From Tubiluchus corallicola (lineage: Eukaryota; Priapulida; Priapulimorpha; Priapulimorphida; Tubiluchidae), in the NCBI GenBank assembly GCA_030141605.1, contig JAQGDQ010000201.1, forward strand, positions 99,501 through 163,500: a stretch of 64,000 nt of DNA. The letters are read 5' to 3'. The position numbers and the translations under genes were made by a program. The notes under the pieces are model-generated. The model worked only from the letters and a program-made list of their open reading frames with translations. It searched no databases and was not told the DNA's origin. Positions 13,101 to 26,200 of the stretch are shown in pieces (position 1 is the first letter of the stretch; every line of letters begins with the position of its first letter).

Positions 13101-16100
13101 GATTTAATCGAGTTGAACATCTGAACTGGATTGAGCAGTTATGTGTTTCATCTTTTTGGAGAGGGGCTGGGTTTTTTATACAGTGTATGAGGTTATAATG
13201 TTCTAAGAAATTTTCTTTCATGATTTTATTACTAAGGAAATTCAATTCCCGAATTGTTGAGCCCGAACCTCAACAGTTTGTCACATACAGTGCTTGAGAA
13301 AATTTATTACTGTTAAAAAAAGTGCAGTCTGGAAATGCAACCTCGTCAACACAATCCGGACTCTTTTGTTCCGAAACATTTCTTTAACAGCTTATTCGGT
13401 ATCAACAACTAAAATTGTCACATAACTAAAATATAACCTTCATTAACCTATATGGTAAAAGTCAACTGTTATGTGGTGTAAGTCTTAATATTCAAGACAC
13501 GAAAATCACCTTTCAGTCAAAAAATGCCGCGCTTTTTGTGAAACGCACGACTTTTTGATTAGTGACTCTTTACATGCAAAGAATGCTCAATTTTCATGTA
13601 GCCATTGTGTTAAGATTTTCTGCTGCAGCCTGTCTGGCAACGGAGGGATTTGTTCATGAAGTCTGGTAAGATTATCATGATTATGCTGCTTTTGTTTTCC
13701 TCCGGTAAAACGGCGGATTTGACTTTTGCAGTTTAAAAGTAGATCATAAATTAGTGTATTTGCGTTCTTGTATTGAAAAATTCCCTACGTTCAAACCTTG
13801 TTTGATCGGTTCTAACCTTTTCATATTTTCTTTCAGACAGAATGGCTTCATAAATTTAATAGTTAAACAAGTAATCTTGAAATTAAGATTGATTATATCA
13901 ATTATTTACACGGTTCCTTTAATGCCGTATTTAGTTCAGCAGCCTTAATTATAGGTTCCTAAAATCCTGGCTAAAACAGCACGCCAGCTACAAATTACTA
14001 CCTTCTTAATGTGCTTCTGCCACTGGTAAATCATTTGTTTGCTGACAGTCATGTAGTAGCAATAACTTATTTCCCTTTTCCCTGTGGTGTCCTCGCTGCA
14101 CTGAGTCTGCATACTTCACTATGATAAGTAAACGTAATAATAATCTTTCTGTTGCGAAGTTATAGTAATTCTTATAGGAAGAATAATTACGCATAGGGCC
14201 TAGTGACCAAGAAGCACTATCTGTTTGGTCGATATTTAGATAGGAAAGATACTATTTGCAATACTGCGAGATGAGAGAAAATTAACACGAAAAAAACATT
14301 ACACAAACGAACACACAATTTGTTCCACCATTATTGCAAATACGCCCTACCAGAAGCCTCACACTTACAGAGGCTAGAATGCATTCTGTGCGGACCGCGA
14401 AAGCTAATCAGACATTTACTTATAAGTTATAAGTTTATAACTACTTACAAGACATTTTAAAAAATAACGCAGTGCAGTTATGGTTAATAAAATCTCAACA
14501 AACAACATGTTATCACGAAATTTAAATGACGAATAAACTGGTAAATGGCTCATTTTTCTTCATACGCCTCAAAAACCTTTATAAACGTTGTTTTTTAAAT
14601 ATTATAACAAATTAAAATTCGGGGCTTCCAGATCGCGGTCGAGACTGATGAGATGTTCACAGTACTGAACATCCTTAATTGAAAATGTTGCATAAAAATT
14701 CGATAGAAAATTAATGGTAAACGACTATTAATGAAAAAAGTTAAAAAAACAAAGAATAAGATGAAAATTTACACATTTTTTTCTGTTAAGAATGCACTAA
14801 AGCTCAATCCATTATCTACATATTATTCTCTTATACACAGCTGTGCTCATGTAGAACTGATTAATGTAGTAAGATAAGATGTTTGTGGGAGGGGCTTTGT
14901 AAAGAAACATGATAGGTGGGTGAGGGGAGGGGATTTGTAAGCGTAGTACTGTAGTGAAGAAAGTTCATGAATGAGATCATTTGGAAAGGTTTGCTAACAG
15001 TCCCAAAAAAATTGAACGACTCCATGACGTGACTTTCGAAGAGTCAAAATAGCATCAAAACTAGTTGACAATGTTTCTGACGTGGTCAGAAATTAACGAC
15101 TTTTCAAACGATAGTTACAGAAGTAGAAAAACATCAGCCTTTTGTTTAAAAGTTACAATTTTGATTTTATTGAATTCGTTTAGCTAGGAGCAGGACTTCG
15201 TAATGAAATTGCAGCTTGTAACTTTTCAACCCGTGGCCCGTGAGTCAGTGGTCAACCAAGCACCTTGTTAAAACCCTAGGTGCACGCACACCCCATAATG
15301 TCCAAATACTAGTGAAAAAATGAAAAGGTGTTACCGAGTAGCTGGAAAACGAGACGACGCCGGCTGCTTATGACCCTTTGACCAGAAGTCAGACTTGGCC
15401 AACCTTCCGCTAACCCAGATCTACTCACTCTGTGAGTTTCGTGACCCTAGCGTGCAAGGTTAACGAGTTATTAAACGAAATAATGTTATATTTACGGAGA
15501 ATAAACAGAGAAAAAACTGAGTTTCAAGAAGATTATGCTATGACAGAATCTTAATTAATTGATACATTTGCAAGTCATCACAGTTGATATTATCTACAGT
15601 CCCCTACACTCTATAGCAATCATTGGCAGTCACACACCGCTCAGCGAGTTGTGTAATAGAAAACGATGAGGCGTGATAATAAGTAACTGAAGTATGATGT
15701 CTAGAAACGCATTAAATTTTCTTCACAGATTGGGAGGAGAAAAGGCTGAAAAGCAAAATTTCAAACAATAGAAACGTTTGCTAAGTTGCTTGTAATCAAC
15801 ATACAATACGCACTGCCCACTCGGCACACTAAGAGACTTGGCGGGCTTTGATAACTTTACATAGGTTTGTGCTGTTTATTGTCTTTAATACTTTTAACTG
15901 TATCTGTAAAAGTTTAACCGTTAGACATACGTATTTTATCCGTATGTATAAAAATGCGTCACCCATAGCTTTTGGCTGCTGATAAACTTTGTGTCACTAT
16001 GATGGTCATCCATCTAGTTCCCAATACGATCCACACATATTAGAAAACGAATTATGTGTAACCCACTAGCGTATTTTATCCGTGTGCATAAAAATGCACC

Positions 16101-19100
16101 ACCCACAGCTTCTAGCTGCTGATAAACTTTGTGTCACTATGGACATCCATCCAGTTCCCAATACGATCCATACATATTAGAAAACGAATTATAAGTAACC
16201 CACTAAGTTACGCTAAAACGCTCCAAACATTATAAAAATTGTTTTAACAGTGGAGAGGGCGAAGACAGTGATGCATATTAATGGTTTGGCCGCAATGTTG
16301 TATAGGTGTATATGATTTGGATATTTTAAAACGAACTTAGTATTTAATTTGTGGATCAAACTTCTCCTCTAACTAAGAAAGCAACTAATCAAAAACCACT
16401 TCAATTAGTATGTACTTCTAGCCTAAAGCTAGCCGTACTAGCCCGAGTATAATTTGTAATTGAACGCTCACTTGTGCTCTAATAATGTGTTATACTAACC
16501 CCTGATCACGTATTGTTCAGCCGCCCACTTGTAGTTGTTAGCGTGATTGAGCGGCAGCAGCAATGTCCAGTGAAATGATGGATGGTTTCTGAAGTTGCCA
16601 CCCAATGAAGAAATCACTCAAGTAGTTCCAGTAATCTAGTGTACTCGAGTTTGTTACACGAAACTTGAAGTAATGGGAATGTCCAAACTGAATGCTGAGC
16701 GGAAGCTGTAAAATCATTTTATGAACATGTATATATATATTTTTGGGCAAAAATACATATATTTGGGCACACTGCAAGCAAGACAAGTAGCTCTGAATGG
16801 CATACCCTTTTACTGAATGTTGAATGCTTATATTGATACTTGAATAATATATTATTTGTTTTGAACAAGATTCTTTTTGCTAACTACCTCAAACCCAACT
16901 CCCCGTCGTGATACGGTACTTAGCGATTTTGGTATGTACGACAAATGCGACTGATACCTTATAGCGAATGTGACAGATAAACGGCGTGATTTCTGCTTCA
17001 CCTTTAACGCTAACTAAACTATTGAGCCGCACTAAGTTTGATAATAATGTTTATGCCTACAGACTAAGGTGTTTAGGTATTAATTGAGATAAAGCGGTGA
17101 ACATTAGAGGACAAGTTTTTCCTGTAAGATTTTTTCTTTACAAGTTATTAAAATGGGCAATAAAAGTTTATTTCATACAGTACAGCAAGCGATGAAGAAT
17201 TTTACTTGACTAACTGCAGTTGTCATTGATTTTCAAGTTATTAACCACAGTCATCTATGATAGCAAACTTTGTTTCTATGACGAAGCGTATGCAATAGAA
17301 ATGCCAGTTCGGCACAAAACAGTGCTGTTTTGGTTAAACTTTTAGCTCAAAAATAAAATATCGGCAAGACTACCTCCAAAGCACTGTCGATTCCCAAAAC
17401 ATTGGACAGCAAATAATATGCTAAGCAAAATTCTTAGAAATGTACAACTGTGCAATTCTTGTGCCCGAACACCTGGTTTCCAGATTTGAAATATCCTGTA
17501 CCGCCAAAATTCTTGTAATGTCCAAATGGTCTATGTGTCCATACCTCTATATGACCTGTCTCCAAATGATCTGTGTGCCAAATCACGTTTTGTGCAAATT
17601 ACCTGTATGTCCAAATAGCTAATGTGTCCAGTTCACCTTGTGTCCAAATTGCTTATGTGACCAACATACCTTGTGACCAAATGACCTGTGTCCCCAATTG
17701 TCTTGTGTCCAAAGTGCCTATGTGCCCAAAGGATTCTGTGTTTAAGTTATCTGTGTATACAAATAACCTGTGTCCAAAATACTTCGTGTCCAAATTACCT
17801 ACGTGTCCAAAGTACTTTGTGTCCAAATGACCTATATGTCGAAATACACACCGATCCTGAAAACGCAAAAATATAAAATTTACGTTTTTGCAAAGATCGA
17901 TTGTGATCGCATTTTGACGTTGACAGACTTATACAATACAAGAGTTCTTGTTTCTCATGAGCAAGTTTAACTGGATTGAGACGAGTTTGTTTTATAGCTA
18001 GTGCTCCAGGTAATCATGAGAGTCCAATGGGTATGTTTACATAATTGTAAGAACCCATTGTAAACATAGACAGAGCACGTCCGCAATGCTTTTAACTGGG
18101 GATGAGATGCAGTGAGCCTCTACAGTTATTATTTTATGAATTCCGCGTAATGGCTCTTACAGCTGACAACAGCCAGAAAACGCAGGCGCAAAACTGTTTG
18201 AAGTATTATTAACAGTTCTGTGCTTTTGCTTAAAAAACGTTTGTATAGGTTACTCCCACCGTGCGGATATCCTCTTGTAAGTTTGGGTTGGTATGTTGAT
18301 CTTACCACGAGTAGAAAGGCTTAGAGTAACTAAACATTTATTATTCTGAAAACTGAGAAGCGCTGGAAGGTTTCTGACGAAGTAAAAAAGCTGAAATTGT
18401 CTAGTTTTCATTGGTGCTGGTGTACCTGTAGTTTTGTGTTCTCCAACCGGCAAAATTCCTGAGAGAAATACGACAAACACAACAGATTAGCGAAAATAGA
18501 CGTCAGGAGAATGTAATGACCCCTAATAATGTCGTAGGTCAGAGGTCGCTGAAAAGCTGTGTAGAAGAATATGTGTTAAAGCAAAAAAATTAAGTTGACC
18601 CAAAACAAGCTGCATTTAGAACGTTACAACGTCAGGTTATCTGATATCAAGATCATCCATTTAAAGGTGCGAAGCCTTTTCTCCTGTGTGTAACATTACA
18701 TGTAAACACTAAAGGAAAATATATTCTATTGATGACTTGATGACCTCGGAAAACCACACAAAGAATATTATCTAACGTTTTTTATCAACTTCCATGTAAC
18801 ACATATTACAAGAATTTGCCGAACAAAATTTATATTAAAAGACTCTGTCAACCTATTGGCCACTGGTCATCCAAAAGTTATCACCATGCGCAACATACAG
18901 GAGGAGGTTTTCAGCTAAATAGGTTTACAACTTCACAAGTTATCTGCGCGGTGCGTAAAACCACGTGGCTTTCGTTTTCTGGCATTTTTTATGCTAAGTA
19001 AAACGATTAGTTTTTTGAGACGTTCAATTTTGAGGATTGTACAACAATTTGATTGATTATTCAGGATAGAAGAACTTAAGTTCACCGAAAAACTGCGAAC

Positions 19101-20207
19101 CCACCTTGGCTTCTCAGAGCTAATAAACATCCGTCTTGAGATGTAACTAAAACATCTTCTCTGTTGAAAGTATCTTCTTTGTTCAGAGCGCCGCTGTTTA
19201 AATCATCAGCAGGTCATTACCCGTTGGTCCGTGGAAGGTATGAGTCGTGGTGTATTGCACAGTAGATAAATCTCTCAAAAAGTCGACCACATAAAATAAA
19301 CGATAAAGGCAAGTTTTAGCAATTCTTGCGTTTTTATTACGTGATGTAGAGATTGTGTGCTCCTTGCTTTTTGAAGCTGTTCATTTTCGGTCTTTTCCTG
19401 TATAGACATGTGATATGGATTAACGCTGTACTGCAGCCTCTAGAGTCTGGGTGGTCATAAGCACTGAATATGCCCAATACAATAAGTAGGCAGTATGACC
19501 CATATTGACCGTCCCATATTGTTTCACGAAAGCTGCTTGGGTTAGCATCTAGGTGCTGCTTTTGGAGGGGTTGGTTACTAGATTTTTGAAGTAACTCTAA
19601 TAAAGCTGTTTCTTTCTCCGCGAGGATGGTGTTGTATTCCTTCTCGTTGTTCACGGAATACAGAACTTTGCCTTTTACTCATTGTAAGGCAAACAATGCA
19701 TACTCTAAAAAAAAATTAACAAAAATTTGGAATATGACAACTGTAAATGCGTGTCACTTAATAGCTAGCTCATTATCATCATTTCAGTAGCAGTAAACAA
19801 AGACTATGTAGAATGTTCGCCCATTATTACCAACATTTCATTAGCAGAAAACAAAGACTATATAAAATGTTATATACTATATATATAATACTGAGACGTC
19901 ACAACGCAGAACATCGGCAGGAGAGCTGTGAATGGCTTAAGGAACTGGCGGAAGGGCATCATCCGAAACACAGCATGTTAGTAAAGTTTGTACATTTTAC
20001 GAATACGTGCAAGCATGTATAAGTACGTGCATGCGTGTGTGCGGCAAGCAAAAAGTTTTTCAAAATTTGCGGTTTTATTAAAGCTTCATCCACGGAAGCA
20101 CTTAAACAGGAGTGCACTTGTTTTTTCTGTGTATGTATATATGATTTATCTCACATATATACTCCTAATATATCTCACATATATACTCATAATATATCTC
20201 ACATATA

Positions 20208-20256
<49 letters not shown>

Positions 20257-23200
20257 GCGCGCGCGTGCGTGCGTGTGCGTGCGTGTGTGTGTGTGTGTGT
20301 GTGTGTGAGATTGTTCAGCGAGCGCACGTGTATGTAACCTTAACAGTTTGCTTCGAGAACTGTATATATTTGTTTTCAAAGTTACAGTTTATGTATTTTT
20401 TCTGTAATCTACAGTAGAAGAATGATGTCACCTTCCCTTTACCTTTTTTCCAACGCAAACTTACTTCTGTGTGGACACTGGGTAGAAAAATAAATATACT
20501 TTAACACGGGTTTACCAATTCAGCTACTAGCGTACTACTGTAAATTATTTAACCGGATAGTTTCTCACTTAACACAGTTAACGCGCTAAGTGTTTTACGA
20601 GATGAGCGAATCACTTATTGCAGAATATATTTTAAAGTGTTGTACAAACTGCAAAATCGATTTTGCGGTCACATGGGCGTGAGGTTTTGTTCTCGAATCA
20701 TATTTTAGAACCATGTTTGGTGCGTTTCAAGAAATTCAGTTACGGAGCAAAGCACTGAAAGCAACTGTGTCGGTGGGTATTTTTTGATTGAAAAATGTAG
20801 TTTACATGATTTGGCGCGTATCACAGCACATTTTACACTAAATTTATCGCAACTACTAGCTTTAGACAAACAGGTGGACAATCAAACGCATAATTGAAAC
20901 ACAGGTTATCGTATAATTAGTAAGATAAGCATACTAACTCTACATTCACTCTATATAATGTTTTCACGACGCACCTCTAGTACAGTTTGGAGTAGTCATT
21001 TTCGCACACCGTCTGTAATTTCACTTCTCTAATAAGTCACGCGGCAGAAACTGTGATTTATTACATGAAGGACGGCATGGCTTCTGGCGTGACTTAATTC
21101 AATGTTATTAGCGCGTTTAAAATTTAAGCAACAGTAGCTTTTAGTGTGAGTATTGTGGGGTTTTGGATGGGTGACCGATTTGCATTTGATTGATTATTGA
21201 TAAATGAATACTGGAAAAAATAAATAACATGATACATGACAAATAATTCTTGCTGTTTACCTCTTAATTGGTACAAATATTGTTATTTGTTGTGCCTACT
21301 ATGCACTTGTGATACCTTGAAAATTTATATTTTCCAAATTTCCATATTTATTGCGCACTTATAGAAAAGCAATGCTTGGACGTACTAATTACGCTAAAGA
21401 TACACCACGAATAAAATAAAATAAATTCTGTATGCTGTGGGGAAGACCTGTTTGGGCTTTTTTAAGTTCAGTACCCCAAAATGGTGAGTTTGTTTCATCA
21501 GCCGCAGTTGTTGATGTCATGTTTCGGAACTGATCCTGTTAACATTACAGCCTTAAACTGTAAAATAATCCATTGTTTTGCAAGATAATATGGTGAAGTT
21601 TGGCGTGTTTAAGACACGTAGACATAAGTGATACTTAACCCACTCATCCGTATTCACTTATACGCCCGCACAAAAGACAGTCGGAATGAGACAGCAATTT
21701 TATCAATTGCAATAATTTTTGTCTTGCCATATATGGGCTATAACATTGCCATCGTTGTTTGTGGTGGTTTTGTGTGGTACACTTGGTAAATTTACTCCGA
21801 TATTAAAAAAAACAAAATGCCGTCAAACTCCTTTTGTTGTTGTAAAAAGTTTGATGTTCCTGAATTACAGTAAATTCCAAAAATGATGTTTTTGCTAAGC
21901 TAATATGCCTTTTATAGTTGATTTCTTGACTAGATCTATATCATTGGGTTATTACAGTTTTCGGTGGAACATAAATTGGCGGAAACCGCAATATACTGTA
22001 GTGTCATAGTGCTGATTAGCATGGTGTTAATATTGAGTTTAATATTTCAGATGGAATCGCCTGGAGAGCTGGTGTTCGAGTAGGAGACCGAATCATAAAG
22101 GTACTTGGGCCACTAACTTTTTGTCATTTTTTAAGCTTGTAACCTTGTAAGTAGCCGAGAAGACAGGTGGAAAATCCATCTATTCTATTCTAATTTTCCT
22201 GAAATCTTTGTGCAACATTGAATTAAATTAGATTAGAGATTTTATTTTAATTCAGTACACATAGTACCATACTACATATATTTACAAAACAAAAAAAAAT
22301 TATTGACAAAATAGATTAAAATAATGAAATTACTAACTAAAAATCTAAAATACATATCAAAAATACCTTGCCTAAAAATTTACAATTTAAAATTATCGCA
22401 TAATATTTTTCGCCCATTTTTAAAAAACAGTGCCTCGAATAACACATCAGCGTTTGTACAATGGTGACTAATAAGAATGTCATTTTCACTTGAAAGTGTG
22501 CGATGCAAGTATACGATGTTTTAAGATATTTAGGATTAGTACTTTTTCTACCTTTCAAGGACCTGATATACTCTGAATCTTAACTCTTTAGCATCTCTGA
22601 GGAGCTAAAAATAAAATGGGTGTCGTGTTGTATTAATGTTGTGTTAGTGGTGTTTTCAAAGGCCCATATGTAATATGTATAATCGATTGCAGCAGATATT
22701 GTGTATCTCAAATGTTAAGAAACGAATTGATTAATTAATTTAGTTAATGGATCTTAACTGTGATTACCCAGAATTAATAAACCTGCCATTTGATGAAGAG
22801 ACTTGAAAGTTCGATGCATTCATTGATTATTAGAGTGCTACATGGGTAGAAACGGTTCCTTGGCACAGTTTTATTTTATTGGTAATGTGCGCGAGTTCTA
22901 ATCGCATGGTCATTGGTTAAAGTCATGGCTGCTTAAGATATTTCTTGCATGCATCTATTTTCTTCAACAAGCTTATTGTTTCGTATAGTGGATTGAATTT
23001 ATTTATTCTGGGTTGCACGTTTACGATCTATTTTTAAAACGGTGAGAAACCATTTCAAAAATCGAAGACATCTTTAGTGGATAGTTAGTTTATTATTGAA
23101 CTTTGAAGAAATAAACTTCTTCAAGTTATAAGCCGGGGCGGGGCGGGGTTGTTAGAAATTTCAAATATTATATTATGAATATAGATCTAGAAATAACGAT

Positions 23201-26200
23201 TTCTTCAAACTAATTTATTCGTGGTAAGAGTGAGGGGGCGTAAAAGCTGTTAACGAAAAAAATTTACGTGAGGATTTTTTGTGTAAATTAATTAGTCAAA
23301 TGAAGCCCAAAGAACTTCAACTCCCCAATAACCAAACTGAACTCTTAAGCCTAGCTGGAATCAGGTAGGAGGATGGGCGGGGGGGGGGGCATAAAACAAA
23401 AAAAACGATGTTAGTTTGAAGATCATTGAACCTTAAAGTGGTAAAATCGTGGTATTTAAAAATTTAGGAATGTTTAATTATTAAGTGCATTTACGAAATT
23501 CTCATTCATCAGCTCACTATCTTGCATAAATGTCATCTGTCATTTTATTAGTCCAGAATTTTATTACCATTCTCTAGAGCTTTTCAGTTCTTGCGAAAAA
23601 GCGTTGCGTCTCGAAATTCTGTCAGTGTCATTTTCCTGCTACATTATACATATACCCGATTTTCCTGATATCGCTTTCCCGTTTCTCTCGGTACAGTTCG
23701 TCGGCTGGTAGTCGCAATGCGAAAGAGTCAAATTAGAAACGTTCTTCTGGGATTAGCAAACATTGAATTTTAGTTTTATCTGTGCTACAGCGCAATCGTT
23801 AAGCACTCTTAGTTTTCTTATCAAATGCCAGCCGTTTCTGAGAACGTTTAAGCAATTACGTTTCTGGCTCATTTATGTTTATTGCACAGTGTCTAGGCGA
23901 AAGATCGAAAACAAAGTTGTTTTCATGCAACTAGTTCAAAAATTATAGTTATGACGAACTGAAAATAAGTTGCCCCTAAAATTCCTAGCATTTTAATGAG
24001 GTGACTTATTGTTTTAATATACGTTTGTGATATTTAATTTTGAATCGCACAGTCTACTCAAATTTTGCAATTTATACATGTTTTAAAATACCGAATCAAC
24101 CAGTCTCTTGTTTCAAAATAAGATATTAAATTCAAAAATGGATACATTTGAAATTTGGTACTCAGTTTGAAATAGTAGACTAATTTATTTATTTCCAAAA
24201 TAGTGCTAATTTTTTATATGAATCGGTGAGATATCGGTACCAATATAAGAGGTAGGTAGATAGTGGGGCATGTCATAATGCAAGGTAGGTAAGTCCTCAG
24301 AATCTGTCAAAAACTTGATATCATTATATGTGGATGGCCCCTTGTGTCATGCATACTGTGCAAATACATCTGAGTGATTGTTAGCTTTGTGGTAAAAACT
24401 ACTTTTTGTTTGTTGCAGGTGAACGGTTCGACAGTAACAGATTCAAACCATTTAGAGGTTGTGAGGCTGTTCAAAGGTGAGCGAACCATTTATCACGATT
24501 AGCTAAATTGCTCCCCTCGGGGGTGATGAGAATGGTAGCGAAGCGAAGCGTTGAATCCTAATGCTTTTGTCCACTTATTGTAAAAGTAAAACTGCTCAAT
24601 TTTTGCTCACCCTAATATTTTACAGTTACATGTTATACCTTTTTTGTATTTATTAAGATAGATGGACTGACGGACGGATGGATGGACAGACAGATTCTTG
24701 ACCACGAAGACCATGACAGGACCTTGCATTAAAATGTTAAGTAGAACGCCCTGAATGAATGCTTAGTCAAACCATGCTTCTGTGACCATTATGCTTGGTC
24801 AAATAACGTTCGTTTTTTCTACTGCATAACAGAATTGCTTACTTTGTGTGTATGTCCACTAATAAAAAAGATCTTTACCATAAACTTTGGCATATGGCTT
24901 CTTGGGTGTCACGCACGCACACACACGCACACACACACACAAACACTCAGCTGGCTTCATACATCATCAACATTACAACTTCCCAGTACAGTATGGTTCC
25001 TCGGGACATTTTGACCTGCTTCGTTTATTCTGCAGCTCTTGCTTAGAATTTGATGTTTTTACAGTACACAAAAATGACACAAACTATTCAACAAAAGAAT
25101 GCCAACAGATTTCATATCTGCACAGCAGTGGATTGGCGCTGAAGTATTTGTATGTGTGTGAAAGCTATTTTATTGGTGATTATTGTTATTATGTAATGAT
25201 AAATTTGAACTGGGTTGCAACAGATTGATCAAATGCTATCCTGTTTGTTTTCTCAGGGGGAATTATTCTCTTCTGGAAAAATTTACTGCGTACTCTTCAT
25301 TCTTTCAAACCACTCGTTACTTTCTAGATTTCAAATGTTGCTATTGCTATTTGTAACTTATTGGTTCAAGTAGCAACGTCAGTGACTGTGAAAACAGCCT
25401 GCTTAAGTACCAGCGATGTTGTAAAAAATGCTGTCTTGTCAGGTCTTTCTTTCTGAAGCATTTTCCCTACAAGTCCCATGTTGCCTAGTTATCTGCATTG
25501 CTGCTGATTAAGTAACAATCATGGCTTTATATTTGAAATCGGCTTACACTAAAGCGTTTGTTCACATGCCAGCTGAGACTGAACTGCTTTAGCCTACGTG
25601 AGCATGTTCAGGTGAGCAGTGGCAGGATGGCTTCTTTCACCCAACCTGTGAAGGCATCGGATGTACCAGAAAGACCTTAATTATATACAATAAAAACTTA
25701 AATCTTAACAGCATCCAGAGATTTTCAGGACAACCACGAAGAGGACGTCCACCACCAGCTTCCCACCACCGACTTAAGCCATTGTGTTGGTACACATTAT
25801 CAACTGGGTAACTGAGTGTGTTAGATTCATTGGGGAAGCACTATCTAACAAATAGAAACTATTGAAAAAGGCATGGTAATCTTTATTTTGTTATAGTACA
25901 GGGGGTAAATATGTAACGTTTCGGATTATTTTGATTCAGCCCTTCCTCAGCTGGTACAAAAGACTTAACTGAGCGCGATTCTGTTAAATATCCTGTACAG
26001 GCTGGAGACAACCGAACAGCTGGGACATTGCTTAAGCCATTATGACAACAATCTATCATGTTCACTGCAGTTAATCAGCTTAATTTTCAAATGCTTGCTA
26101 ATCTTTAGCTTTTGCAATCTTGGACAGTTATTGGTGTGGTAAATCTCTTAAGTCTTAAACGTGGAAAAATCCAAGGTAACGTGAAGGCATATTTTTATAT

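Larger units (their letters stand above)
10129..22050 (+). other. Intron 1 (visible), about 11.9 kb
   Basis: This intron splits the PDZ domain between exons 1 and 2 (phase 1). No exon on either strand is supported within it. It carries repeat family A copy 2, a CCGAGGTA hairpin, a 140-bp tandem duplication, a minisatellite, local duplications at 19771-19871, a GT tract and a 5S-like fragment. The rest is AT-rich DNA in which I see nothing. Confidence 0.85.

Noticed and set aside
17573-17876. Cys-rich repetitive open frames
   Set aside because: The repeat is open in several frames on both strands because the unit lacks stops. The units are not conserved as protein.
19337-19654. 105-codon minus-strand open frame
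   Set aside because: No recognised domain, no splice context or neighbours, and its length is not exceptional for a 64-kb AT-rich window.
19988-20417. Open frames of about 70-106 codons on both strands
   Set aside because: They are created by the GT microsatellite (Val-Cys and Thr-His runs).
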